DNA from: Lactarius indigo
Taxonomy: Eukaryota > Basidiomycota > Agaricomycetes > Russulales > Russulaceae
Assembly: GCA_025766275.1 (NCBI GenBank)
Contig: JAFKAC010000156.1
Span: 42,567-106,566, forward strand
DNA: 64,000 bases
Direction of reading: 5' to 3'
Part shown: positions 22,670 to 35,072 of the stretch, one piece after another
How the letters are laid out: each line of letters starts with the position of its first letter
Numbering within the stretch: position 1 is the stretch's first letter
The notes under the pieces: generated by a model
What the model was told of the DNA's origin: nothing
Database searches by the model: none
Seen by the model: only the letters and a program-made list of their open reading frames with translations
Translations under genes and position numbers: made by a program

Positions 22670-25600
22670 ATGATAGATATTGTAGTCAAATCTGACCCCC
22701 ATGGCTCCTACAAGCCTTCTCGGATGATAGACCTTGTCGTGGATGACGAACGTCGAACTACATTGGTTCAGCTGCGTGAGACACAGTCGACACTCTCGTG
22801 GCAAGTCAAACCTGCCGTGTAAGTTAAGCGTTTCGTGCTCTCTTTATTTCTCTCGCTTTACTACGAGTCTGTCATAGTACCGTCACGACAAAATCCATCA
22901 TATCCATCCAGACTTATCATGCCCGCACCCTAATGGGCAGAAAGAAATCCGAAACAGTCATCATCCGAGGTGAGGCCATCTTCCGTTTTTGTTCTGCTAG
23001 ATCCGGACCTGGAAACAAATATGGTGTGTCTCTCTTCTAGCGTAACTCATGAATTGAGGCAGTACTTCTCATAGACTATGAACGCGATTGCGCCGGCTTC
23101 AAGGTGATACTTTCTGTTGCCGTGCAGAGAGATATCAAAGTGCGCTTCGCGTAGATATCACGCCTGGCTCATACTGACGCCCGCGAATCTCGGCGTGAAG
23201 ACGAGGGACAGGACTCGAGGCCGTCCTGATGATCGTGTCGTCACGCCCGGAGAGATTGTGTTCGGTCCTCCTACAGCACCGAATTCGTTTAAGCGGGCTC
23301 TCGATGCCTTACTCGAGCTCATGGGGTTGATCTCGTATGATCAAAGCGTGAGTTGTTAGATCAATGCCTGAACATTTAGATATATATATTCCTCGCAGCT
23401 TTATGAAACTGCCGAGGAAACGAGGGACGCCCTCCAAACTGCATGTGGCGTGAGTATATTACATTTAACGGATGAAGTAAGACTGATGCTCCGCGCCCGG
23501 TAGTTTATGCCAACAGACCGTATCGAGGGTGACATCCAGCGCTTGGGCGAGCAAGTCTGCAAAACGCTTTCCAACATGTGCCTCCAGAAGCATTCTGAAC
23601 GCCTCGCTTCGCAACCACAGACAGTGGCGTCACTTCTCAAGTTGTTCAGAAACGCTGCAGTTTTCGCGGCGGACTGTTCAAACGGAGGTAAGTGGTACAT
23701 CGACTGTCACGTGACGGGATTGTTTTCAACGCGTAGATCTAGAGAAAATCAGTGGTTCCGATTCTAGGAGAAACATTCTCCAAGATTTCAATCAACAGCT
23801 TTCGAGATCGAAGAGGAATTTTTTCGCTGGAAAGGATACATACGGAGGGAGAGAGCCCTATATCAGCAAACAAGATGCTTTGAAGCTCCCTTCGGTCAAG
23901 GAAATTAGAAGCGAAGCCGTAATCGAACAAGAACAAGACGCACATGTGATCACATGTAATCGTCTTGCTAATCCTGACAGTGAACGTATTCTTACCACTC
24001 TCCCCTCAGCACTGGATGAGGACGCGGAGCTCGCAAAAACTCTTGGTCCGGTTATACAGACCAGTCAGTTGAACCTCCGCTGTCTGGATTCAACCCGAGG
24101 AACATTACTATCAAAGATCATTTCCTGGTCTGAAAGTGATACCGGTCCAAATGTCCTGTGGCTAAGTGGCGCTCCGGGGACCGGAAAGACGGCAATAGCT
24201 TGGAGTCTGGCCGTCGAGTTGAAAAACCAGCAGCGCTCTGCCGGGACATTCTTTTTTAGACAATACGAACACTCGCCCTACCAGCTCTGGACTACTCTCG
24301 CCTACAAGATGACGAAGTTTCACCCAGCTCTCAAATGTGAAATCTATAACACCGTAACAAAGGATGACGCCCCAAATAAGCGCGACATCCAAGCGACATT
24401 CAAGAAACTCATCGCGAATCCGCTCCGGACTTTGGACGCACAGCTCTCGAGCCACGGGCCCGTTTTTCTAATCGATGGCCTCGAGCAGTGTGGACAGGGC
24501 TACACGGGCTATAATGCACTCATAGATACCCTCCCACAGTGGCTATCGCTGCCGCGCCACTGCAAACTGATTGTGACTAGCCGACCGCAAGGGGACATCG
24601 CCAAAGTTTTCGAGGACAAAGACATCACCCGGTTGGAACTTTTGACGGGAGATGCCAGTGATGCTGATAGCGACACAAAAAATGACGTCCGCACCTATCT
24701 CCTTCATCGATTCGCCAAAATGAGAAAGCAAGACAAGTCGATATCGGAGAACTGGCCCGGTGGTGATGCAGTTTCAAGGCTGGCTAAATACGCCAGTGGA
24801 TTTTTCAACTGGGCTGCTATTGCTGTCGACAGTATCGAGGGCTCCGAGGACAAGGAGAAGCAGCTTACGTCCATCCTGGAAGGCGGAACTTCGACTACAT
24901 TTGGTTCTCTCGACGAATATCTCGAAGAGACCTTAGACACCGCATTTCAGATTAATTCTACCAACGCTTTCCGGGCCACTATGGGGACTATTGTGCTTAG
25001 CAAAGAGCCGCTGACGATGGCTGATCTTGGATATTTCCTTCAAGATCGATTCCCATCTGAATCCGGAACGTCCTTGGAGGAGTTTTGTCACAACTTGCTT
25101 CCCATAATCTCGATTGAGGGCGAAATGAAAGTCGTCAAGCTCCGGCACAAAGCATATATGGACTATCTTACTGATTCCAAACGATGCGCTGACTCGTTTC
25201 TTATCGACCCAAGCAAAACACATAGGAGGATGACTATCTCGTGTCTCAAGATCATGCAACAAGAACTCAAGTTCAACATTTGTCGCCTCGAATCTTCTCA
25301 TCACTCAAACTTTGACCTCGAGGACAAGGACTCACTCATTGAGAGGTGCATTCCCTCCCGCCTAGCCTACGCCTCTCGTTTTTGGGCGGGTCACCTCCGC
25401 GGAATGGCTACAACAGTGAAGCGTGACGCGAAAATCGTCGACCTGCTTAGCGATTTTCTCGAAGTCCGCCTTCTGTACTGGCTCGAGGTGCTAAGCCTCC
25501 TGTCAAAGTCCAATATGGCATCATGGTCGCTCCTTGCTGCAGCTGAATGGCTCGAGGTAATAATCGTAGTTTCTTCGGCAATCGCCGAACATCACTAACC

Positions 25601-28600
25601 TATCTTACAGAGTACACACAAACAATTATCTCTATTCGCTGTTGATGGAAGCCGGTTTGCCCTCACCTTCGCCGATGTTATCGCAGAAAGCGCCCCCCAC
25701 ATTTACTTATCCGCCTTGCCGTTTTCTCCTCCATCCTCTCTTGTTCATAAATGCTATCGTGACCAGTTTCCTCGGACGATCAAGGTCATCCACGAAGAAG
25801 ATGTCACGTGGCCGTCCATGCAATTCTGGATTCCAATGAGCAGTGCTGTTTTCGGCATCTCTATTCACCCCGGTGGTAAGAAGGTCGCAGCTGGAATGAG
25901 TGAGGGTGTCGCAATTGTCGTCTCTGTGACCACGGGGGAAACGCTATGTCAATTTGGAAAGCATGTGGCAAGTATCCGTGCCATCGCGTACGATCCAAGA
26001 GGTGAAAGAATAGCAGCTGGTGAGCTCAAAATTTATGTATCGAATAGCGCTGACCGTTTGCGAACTTCGAAGGATATGACGACGGGCAACTAAGGGTATT
26101 TGAAGCTGAGAACGGCATTCTTCTCTTCGGGCGGTCCGAGTTGCATACTGGCAAGATACGAAGTCTCGCATGGTCTCCAGATGGACAGCGGTACGGTCGG
26201 AGGGTATTCTACCACTTATCGTAGCTAATACTTTCCCATACCTCCAGGATTGTGACAGGTTCTAACGATAGCAGAGTTAAGGTAATAGCCACTGAGACAG
26301 GAAACATCATATATGACACAGCTTTCCACAACGACTGGGTCCGCACAGTGGTCTATACTATGGGGTTCTTCATATCGGGATCTGACGATAGGTAAGTTGC
26401 ATTTCTGGAAATCATTTCTTTGTACTAAGCACGGTGATAGTACCGTAAGGATTTACGATGCTGCAACCGGAGAGGCGTCAGGAGAAGCGTGGACAACGGG
26501 ACTAACTGGCTACATCAGGGCCATTGCTATATCACCGGATAATAAGGTTCTGGCAGCCGGTAGCGGTGACAAAACCATAGTACTTTACGATGTGGACAGG
26601 CGAAGTACGGTCAACCAGCCGCTCAGGGGGCACACCTCAGTAAGCTTATTTAGACCCGAGGCCCAGAATTCAGCGCACTTAGTCATTGCGCAGGTAATCA
26701 CATCCTTGGAGTTCTCGAAGGATGGCCAATTACTCGCCTCAGGCAGCGAAGATCACACAGTTCGGTTGTGGAACGTTCAGACAGGGCAGAGGATTTGTGA
26801 CCCTCTATATGGCCATACATCCCCCGTAACATCGGTCAAGTTTTCCCCCGACATGAAGCAACTAATTGTTGGTAAGTTCTGTGAGAGCGGAGACTACCAG
26901 ACACGTGCTGATCGGGCTATCTAGGTGGTTTAGATAACAGCATCAGAATCTTTGATATGGATTCTCTTCCTATTTGGGAAAAGTTTTTGGGAGGAACCGG
27001 CCCGTTCCGTGCCGCAGTTCCTCTCCGCGATAGTAGCTCGATCCTCGGATGTGACGGCTTGGGTACCTGGAGATGGAACCCCGACAACGGACGCGTGGAA
27101 AATGTACCCTTCAAAGGTCATTCAGAGCGCTTGGCAAGCGCCCAATCCGTGTCTATATCTCCCCACGGATCACTCGTAGCCACCGCTGGAAGGGATCAGG
27201 CGGTGATGATATGGCAAGCCGACAGCGGAAGGGTTTTGTGCGGCCCTCTTGAAGGGCACTCTGACAACATCCGTGCTCTCGGCTTTTCTGCTGACGAGAA
27301 GTTGGTCGCCTCTGGAGGTGATGATCGACAAATATGGGTGTGGTCTGCCGAGACTGGTAAGAAAGTCTGCGGCCCCATGGAAGGTCATACATCGAGCGTC
27401 AAGGGTGTATGTTTTAGGTGCGTATCATACACCGTACGCTCTAAAAGCCAAGTTTAACACCATTGAACTAGCCCTGACGGAAAGCAGGTCGCTAGTGGTA
27501 CTGTCTTGCCTCCGCCGCCTCTGAACTTCCTTCATTCATGTTTTTCTAGGGTCAGACGATAACGCAGCAATTATCTGGTCAGTCGAAAGTGGGGAAAAAG
27601 TACTGGGCCCCCTGGAATACCACCAGGACTGGGTATGTTGGGAAGTATTCCCAAAGTGTTATTGTTAATTAGCGTTTCAGATTTATGGGATAGCGTATTC
27701 CCCAGATGGCTGCTATCTCGCGACCGGAAGCGACGATTATTCTGTCGCCATTTGGAACGTCGCGTCGGGGGAGCGCGCGTACCATGTTTTGACCGGACAC
27801 GAAGGATATCTCAGATGTGTCAATTGGTCCTCTGACTCTAAACAGATAGTCACTGCGGCACTGGACCACCTGATCCGTGTTTTTGATGTCGAAACGGGTG
27901 CTCTCATATGTGGGCCTCTGTCGGGCCATAAATCTGCGATAACTTCCGTCGCCTTCCGCTCGTTGTCGCACAGTGATGAGCTAGAAGTTGTATCTGGTAC
28001 ACAACGGCCTCTTCGGCTCTCCTCTCACACTGATCGGTTCTCTCTTGCAGCTAGTTTCGACGGCACGGTCCGAATCTGGGAGCTTGGGATGAAAAGCTTT
28101 ACGAAGACTCAGACGTTTACAGACTCACACGATGATTGGGTCAGTTTGCACTCCATGCTTCAGACGTTAGGCTTAGTTCTGTCTAGGTCCACTCGATCGC
28201 GATCTCCCCTGTCGACGATCACATCGTATCCGGTGGTGACGATGGAAAATTGGTTGTGTCGAATGTAGTCACTGGCGACTCTAAACTCTCTTTCCAAGCT
28301 CACGACGATTGGATTCGCTGTGTAACATATTCACCAGACGGAACAATGATCGCAACGTGTTCCGATGACTGTACCATCAGTATCTGGAACGCAGAGGACG
28401 GCAAGCGCTTTTCGGGTCCTTTCAGTGGTCACAACGCGGCGGTATTGTCCATCGCGTTTTCCCCAAGCGGTGACTCCCTCGTTTCAGGTAACGCTATCCC
28501 TAAGCACTTAGCCTATACCTGATTCACGATCTCAGGGAGCGAGGATTGTACCGTCCGGTCTTGGGATATTTCTTCGTTTATCGGACTCAACAATCCCGTT

Positions 28601-29389
28601 TCTATATACCACGGTCACAGAGACGCTGTCAACGCCGTATCGTACGCACGCGATGGGAACCTTATCGTCTCTGGTTCTTCAGATGCAGAGATCGCCATTT
28701 GGGAAAGAAATGACAGCAGCCAGCCCATCCGACGATTTGGTGGACACGAAGGTCCAATTCTGTCTATCTGCGTTTTTGGCGAGAAGATCTTCTCTAGCTC
28801 TGAAGACAGAACCATCAAGGTGTGGGAACTGTCTACTGGCTATTCCCTCATATCTATCCCTCGTGATCACACCAAGTGTATCAATGCCATCGCACTTTCC
28901 CCTGATGGTCAGAGGATCGTGTCCGCCTCGGACGACGCCAGTATAAGGATATTCGACTCGAACAGTGGCGAACAGTACACCCGCCCCCTGCACATGTCGG
29001 ACCGGGTCTTGTCCGTCGCAGTGTCGCACGATGGCACGCTTGTCGCCTGTAGTGGTGCGGATAATAGCGTGCACGTCTGGCGCGCTAACTTGACCCACCG
29101 TACCGTCTGGCCAGACAGCTTCATGCGCAAGGCATATGGACAGGAGTTCTGCGTCGTCGATGAACAGGGGATCCTCGAGAACTTTAATCCACCTGAAGAA
29201 GACGGGTGGTTACGCGGGTCGACAAATGAAACTATGTGTTGGATCCCACCGATGTATCGGACAGGCTTGTGGACACCGCGGACGCTGGGAATTCTAGGAG
29301 CACCAGAGATTATGCTTGATATGAGGAATTACGTTCACGGTACAAAGTGGGAGCAGTGTAGAGTGGAAGATTTCGCGGATAAGCTCTAA
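22670..29389 (+). CDS. NACHT-WD40 protein (fungal NLR-like), about 21 WD repeats
   Basis: Signal-transducing ATPase of the NLR-like class linked to non-self recognition in fungi. The start MIDIVVKSD (22670) opens a C2-like region over several small exons, including QTYHARTLMGRKKSE. A helical stretch follows (23281-23690). The large exon from 23880 holds the NACHT ATPase: Walker A GAPGTGKT (24168-24191), Walker B-like VFLIDGLEQC and the sensor LIVTSRPQG. From about 25840 the rest is WD40 repeats split by many short introns. I count about 21 units, such as LLASGSEDHTVRLWNVQTG and MIATCSDDCTISIWNAEDG, enough for three seven-bladed propellers. The repeats are diverged, unlike the near-identical repeats of fast-evolving HET genes. 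No clear lesion, but small exons are not all certain. Confidence 0.85.
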
Positions 29390-30924
29390 TTGTTCTGGCA
29401 CGCGGCGTACTGAGCGGTGTATTTTTGTTATTTGTTCGTCTGTGAATATTACGTGTACTAAATCGAGTAGCCTAATGGCGCCAAAGATACTCTACCTAGC
29501 GACAATATATGAGAGGGAACACGGAAACCCCAGCATGCTGGTGGAAAGCCATAGGACGCACCACTGGTGTTAAAGTGAGCTATGGCGCATCCTGGGTCTC
29601 AGTTTATGTCGAGGTCAAAATTCCCCCCAAGAATAGAAAACATCGCTAACTTGGTACTGTAGCGCTAAGCGCTCAGCTCCTTTCCACGTCTCCTCCAAGT
29701 CCCAACACCTCACGTCTAGACTCGGAGTCTCACTCAGTATTTAGTGATGGCCCACGATGAATTTCAGTGATGCGTTTGAGAACCTCTCCAAGTGATAGCA
29801 CCCTCTTAGGAGGTCTTGGTCTTGAAGCACTGCCAGTGATTGGAGTTCTAACGGAATGATGATTCGAGCGTCAAGTTGAAATTGTACGGTGGTACTAACA
29901 ACAACGGTAGAGAGAAATGAGAACTACCAAGGCGCTGTCACTTGGTGGCCAGTGGTGGAGCATTACGCATCGTGACCTGTGCTCATATCGCTGGAACTCG
30001 ACGACAGTTCCAGTAGGTCTCGCAATATGCGCGGAGCAGCCGCCAGCCGCAGAGCAGGGATTCATCGAGAGCGGAACCACCAAAAAGCCCTATTGGCTCC
30101 CGAGTGGCGAGAAATCACCACAAGCCAATAGTCAACTGCGCCGATTATGAAACGTGGTCGGTACATTGAAATATTGCAATTTGGAAGGAGTACAGGATTC
30201 ACCTGCTGCCCTGTCTTTCCATGCCCCATGTAACGACAGTGCCAAACCCAGAAGCCATTCAAAAAGAGAAAAAGTCAGGGGGCTCGCTAAGACAGCCATG
30301 GCTCTGCGGTGGGAGAAGGAAAAACAGAGCTGTACCTGAAAGCCACAGAAAATTGAGGCGACAATAGTCATGAGAACTCGACACCGTTCCTGGGATCACG
30401 TGATCGACCTCATGTCCGACATGCTGGCTTCGCTTCCATACGGTGTCATCATTGTCCGTGAACTTGAATGCAGCTTCTAAAAAAAATAACCCGAAAGGCA
30501 ACCCTCACACACCGCCACGATGACCACGGGTTGCCCAAAAAAGCCAAAAACGCCCCCAACATCCCTGAGGAAAGATCCGCCCGGATGCAATGGACGGACC
30601 TAGAGGAGACTGTCAATTGTAGAGAACCACCTTCGAAATGCAGTGATTCCCCTTGGGTCCAGCCACGACGCCCAACTCAAGACCATTGACTCAAAGGCGT
30701 TCAAGCTGTTTCCCTCCCACCGTATCCAGACCTAGTTTGTATGGATATCTGGCCCTGGCTCAGCTGTTTCAAGACATGGTCTTGACCACTCTGTGTTCCG
30801 TGAGCAGTCACCCGGTATACTTGATTGCCTGGCATTTATTTCGTGTGCTGTAGGGAACACACGCGCGTTTCAAGAAGTAGGTACTGAATGGGTCGGAACG
30901 TGGTGCCGGAGAGGCCGTGGGTCT
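29390..30924. other. spacer without a supported gene
   Basis: Frames on both strands (for example 29895-30371) are short and show no domain. A single ATTGT box at 30616 lies outside the dense promoter cluster. I find no STE3-type receptor exon here, although a mating locus would make this a natural place for one. Confidence 0.4.
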
Positions 30925-31150
30925 ATTGTCTCAATTGTCTTGGCTGCAATTTTTTTTAACCTCTCGAGTTGACTCCCACGGGTTTGCAACTGGCTCAGAA
31001 GCACGTGGTGGGTAGGTGATGGGACGTGACTGTGCTAGGCAGTAGCGCTAGGTTTCGTCGGACTTAAGGAGGCCACTGAGCCCGTGGATCCATGGCGATT
31101 CTCACAGGTGCCCTATTGTCTGGTGTCACGGTCTCTGCTTTGGCTATTGT
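30925..31150 (+). promoter_or_regulatory. ATTGT-box cluster upstream of pheromone gene 3
   Basis: ATTGT at 30925, 30934, 31115 and 31146, with one more at 31267. The pair TCTATTGTCTCAATTGTCTT is the twin of the pair at 14180-14199, and GCTTTGGCTATTGTGAGGC repeats the block before pheromone gene 2. Conservation of these blocks between flanks that otherwise differ suggests selected binding sites. Confidence 0.6.
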
Positions 31151-31348
31151 GAGGCCATATATATGTGTCACTCTCTAATACTTCTTCTGACTCCAATATT
31201 CTGCGTGGTGAAGCTTTCTTTGGCTCTGCATGTATAAAAGACGAGTGCAAGGGACGGTTTCCCATCATTGTCAGCTTCGATCTGAGCTACAGCGAACCCC
31301 CCGAGTTTAACAGCTCGCGCATCTACACCAACACTTCAGTATTCGATA

Positions 31349-31483
31349 ATGGACACCTTCACCTCGCTCTTCTCCACCTCGCCCATCTTTTCTGGGCCTG
31401 AGCCCGAGCCCGAGCCCCAACCCGCAATTCCCATCGACTCTGAAGGCAACGTCAAGAACGGCATTTGGTGTACCGTCGCGTAA
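31349..31483 (+). CDS. mating-pheromone precursor 3 (CaaX: CTVA)
   Basis: A 44-aa open frame begins MDTFTSLFSTSPIFSGP and ends NVKNGIWCTVA. The acidic Pro-Glu middle (EPEPEPQPAIP) and PIDSEGN match precursors 1 and 2. The residues next to the Cys (KNGIW) are distinct and aromatic, so the mature peptide should differ from the others. It lies 17-19 kb from the other two, on the far side of the NACHT-WD40 gene, and keeps the same promoter module and 3' flank (TTATGTAGC at 31799). No intron in the coding part. Confidence 0.87.
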   Translation: MDTFTSLFSTSPIFSGPEPEPEPQPAIPIDSEGNVKNGIWCTVA

Positions 31484-32146
31484 AAGACAATTCTGTTACT
31501 AGATGTTTTACCTGTCAATCGCAAGTTTGTCTTCCCACGGTTCTCGCACGCGGTTTCTGATTTTGGTTGCAGAACGTACTCCAATCTAGTCTCATCTCAC
31601 TATGACCTTTGTTCACCACGTGTTCCCGCTCTGCCTTGGTTGTGGAGATTAATGACCAACACACCCTTTATTTCACACGAACTTTTGGGATTCCATCGTT
31701 GTATCGGTTTTTTTTTTTTTGCTCGGGCTTGTACTATCCGACTTGGTCTTTCTTTTTTGTCAAGAGAAAGCAATGTTGTCTTGTACTGGTGGCCTATATT
31801 ATGTAGCAATTCTTACACTACAGTAATGACAAGCGCGTTCATTCTCGGAGGTGTTGGACAGTTCGACCCGGGTAACCGGTAACCGGTGACCGGACGAAGC
31901 GACCGCGTGAGCCGTTTCGGAACGCTCAGATAGACTTCTAATTCCACCTGTCATGGCAAGTACGTGTCTCCACTGGCTTGTTTACTGTAGCTATGAGCGC
32001 TCGTCTCCACTCCTTCCATGTTATCTATTCACCCTCTTATCTCTATGGAACCCCATCGGGCCTCTTTTTTCTCAAGCCCCACTTTTCCCCGACCTCTTAT
32101 AAGCTTGGTCTTTCTTTCTCCTAGGCCCCAAGCATAAGGTCAAGCG
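31484..32146. other. 3' flank of pheromone gene 3 and permease 5' region
   Basis: The first 320 bases are the shared pheromone 3' flank. A short tandem (GGTAACC/GGTGACC units, 31871-31893) lies between this and the permease. The last 150 bases are C/T-rich, as expected of a fungal promoter. No gene. Confidence 0.45.
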
Positions 32147-34529
32147 ATGTCGGCAGACATTCGAAAACAGCGCAAACAAGCCATTGCCAGGGCTGATGAA
32201 GAGCTACTCGCCGAGCTCGGTTACAAGCAGGAATTCCGGCGAGCCTTCAAGCCAATCGAGGTATTTTCTCGTCCTTGCTCTCCCGTCACTTGCTCAGGGA
32301 CCAACCCCCATCGTTCAGGTTTTCGGAATCGCGTTCAGCATCGTTGGTCTCTTGCCATCTATCGCGTTTGTCCCGGTTCTCCTTTCCCCGTGCATCCTTA
32401 CCAAGTAGTCTCCAACTACAGCTCAGTCTTGTTCTACTCGTTACCGAATGGTGGTCCTGCGGCCATGGTTTGGGGGGTCTGTTTCGCTTCACTCCTTACA
32501 AAAAACCCTACAACGTACTCAACGATTTCTCTAGTGGGCTGTCGCCAGTTTCTTCATCTTCATCGTTGGCCTGTCAGTGGCAGAACTTGCCTCAGCAGCT
32601 CCGACATCCGGTGGCGTATGTTGACCCCCAAAACCATTGACCCACTCACCCCACTCACTGACGTCTTCTGCACGTGACGCAGTTGTACTTTTGGACGCAC
32701 TCTTTATCCCCCCCAAAATGGCGTAATCTCCTAGCTTGGATCGTCGGATGTCAGTCTCGCATGTCTGGAGTGGTGACATCGTCTCACCTTTCTCTTTTGC
32801 GCAGACGCCAATACCATTGGGTCCATCGCTGGGATCGCTTCGGTTGACTGGGGCGCAGCGGTTCAAATCATGGCCGCGGCTGGCATCGGCTCACATGGTT
32901 CCTTTACCCCTACGAATTCGCAAACTTTGTTTGTTGCCCCACTCTTATTCCTCATTCCGACTTGCTCACCCGGGTTACTTGCAGTGGCGTGTACGTCGGC
33001 ATTGTGCTTAGTCACGCCGTCGTATGCTGTTTGGGGACAAGCGTATTGGCACGATTGCAGAATGTGTATGTTGCATTGAACATACTGTGAGCTCTTTTCC
33101 CAAATGCTATTTGATGCGATACACTCAATGCCGATGCCTCCTAGGCTCTGTCTTGCTGTCATTATCGCGCTCCCCGCTGCGACTCCCACGGAACTCAAGA
33201 ATAGCGCAAGCTATGCCCTCGGAAACTTCACGAATTGGGCGTCCACTTCTAATCCACGTGGAAACTGAACACTGACCTAGGAACTACAGTGTATGACTGG
33301 CCAAATGGCTTTGCGTTTATCTTGAGCTTCTTGGCACCGCTTTGGACCATATGTGCGTCTTGCTTTTCAAATTAGTGCTTGCGACCGTGTGCCGACCAAT
33401 ACCTCCTTACCATACAGGCTCGTTTGACTCTGCTGTCCATATCTCTGAGGAGGCTTCGAATGCAGCAATTGCTGTCCCGTGGGGCATCATCTGGGCCATC
33501 GGTATGGGTGGGGTTCTTGGGTGGGGTACGTCTCATTTTCCCGCCCGGGCTGCGACTTGATCTGAATTCCCGAGATAGCGGTCAATGTGACTCTCGCGTT
33601 CTGCATGGGCCAGGACCTCGAGGGCATCATGAATAGTAGCTTTGGACAACCCATGGCTCAGATTTTCTTCAATAGCTTCGGTCAAAAGGGCACACTTGCC
33701 ATGTGGTCGTTCATCATTATAGCACAGTATATGATGGGTTCTAGTATAGTCCGTGCTGTTCCTTCCCCCTAGCTGGCAGCGAGTTACGGTTGGGCTGACA
33801 ACCTTTTTAGATGCTTGCTGCGTCACGCCAATCTTTCGCCTTGTAGGTCTCAAATTTCCCGCCACCAGCGACTCTCTGACCACTGTTACCGTTCAGTGCG
33901 CGGGACGGCGCTCTCCCGTTCTCCAGCTGGCTGTACCGCATGAACGGCTACACCAAGACGCCAGTCAACAGTGTCTGGTTTTGTGCCTCAGGCGCCATAG
34001 CGCTCGGTGCACTCGTGTTTGCGGGCACGCAGGCGGTCAATGCCGTCTTTGCTATCTCGGTTACGGCATTGTATGTCGCGTACTCGATTGCGATCTCCTC
34101 GCGATGGATATGGAGGAAAGAGAATGGATGGACGCCTGGAGCGTTCTCACTTGGCGCGTGGGTAAGCGCTCGTCAGTTCCAGGACGGGAACAGGAGAAAC
34201 TGACCTGTCTTAACAAGAGCGGACTCTGCGCATTTATCTCGGTTACCTGGATGATGTCCATGTCGATCGTGTTCTTCTTCCCAACGACGAAACACACGAA
34301 CGCTCAGGAGATGAACTACACCGTCGTCGTTCTCGGTGGTGTGCTCATCCTTTCCCTCGTCTGGTTCTACTTCCCCGTGTACGGGGGCGTGCACTGGTTT
34401 AAGGGACCGGTGCGTACCGTGGAAGGACATGTTACGCGCAAGTGGGCGACGGAACTGGAGCAGGACGCGAAGGAGGGGGGCACAGACAGCATCGATCGAG
34501 CAAAAGCAGGAGACGCCGTTTTCTTTTGA
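32147..34529 (+). CDS. APC-type amino-acid/GABA permease
   Basis: Plasma-membrane or vacuolar importer of the amino acid-polyamine-organocation superfamily, closest in style to fungal GABA/choline permeases. The start MSADIRKQRKQAIARADEEL leads to ELGYKQEFRRAFKPIEVFGI, then about 12 membrane helices over many exons. Diagnostic parts are ELASAAPTSGG, FWTHSLSPPKWRNLLAWIVG, DSAVHISEEASNAAIAVPWG (the SEE motif), FARDGALPFSSWLYR and the terminal helix before FPVYGGVHWFKGPVRTVEGH. Nearly all junctions splice in frame. One does not: between the exon ending GNFTN (about 33240) and DWPNGFAF (about 33296) I find no clean intron in frame, so a one-base lesion or an unusual splice is possible there. Confidence 0.8.
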
Positions 34530-35072
34530 ATTGATTATTATATCATTACACAATCAATCCTACACAGACGGTTTGGAGGTGGGTAATCATTGTAGACCTA
34601 CCTATTACATCGATAACTGTACCTAGACAGGATATCGACTTTAATTAGTGGGAAATATCACTGTGCAGCCTTGTGCACGAGTCACGCAAGGTAGTGTATC
34701 AGCTTGTTATGCGAGAGGACAGTATCGGTGAAGGCAGCGACGGCGTTCTCTGGTGTAGCCATGTACAGTACGTGGCTTGTCATGCGTCCCCCTCCTGATA
34801 CCTGCCAGACACATGAAAAGGCCAGTGCCGAGGGAGCACATACCCTGAACTTAGGAACAGGACAGGAAACGGAAACCCGGAACAATCTTACGTTGAGGAC
34901 ATGACTGAGTTCAGTGTGCTCGATAATTCTGCTCATAAGTCGTTGACAACCACCGCCGTCGACAATCAAGTAGATATAAATCCTCCACCGCATCCTTCCA
35001 TTTCTCCACTGTATTTAATCAAAGTAGCGACCTCCACACAACGAGACCTATTGTGACGTCAGATCAGAATGG
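34530..35072. other. spacer with an unrecognised minus-strand reading frame
   Basis: The minus strand from 34993 to 34682 could encode two exons: one with LIVDGGGCQRLMSRIIEHTE ending near 34893, and one with SGGGRMTSHVLYMATPENAV to a stop at 34682, joined over a GT-AG intron. I do not recognise it. It may be the 3' end of a broken gene or the remains of the neighbour of the decayed dehydrogenase. Confidence 0.35.
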
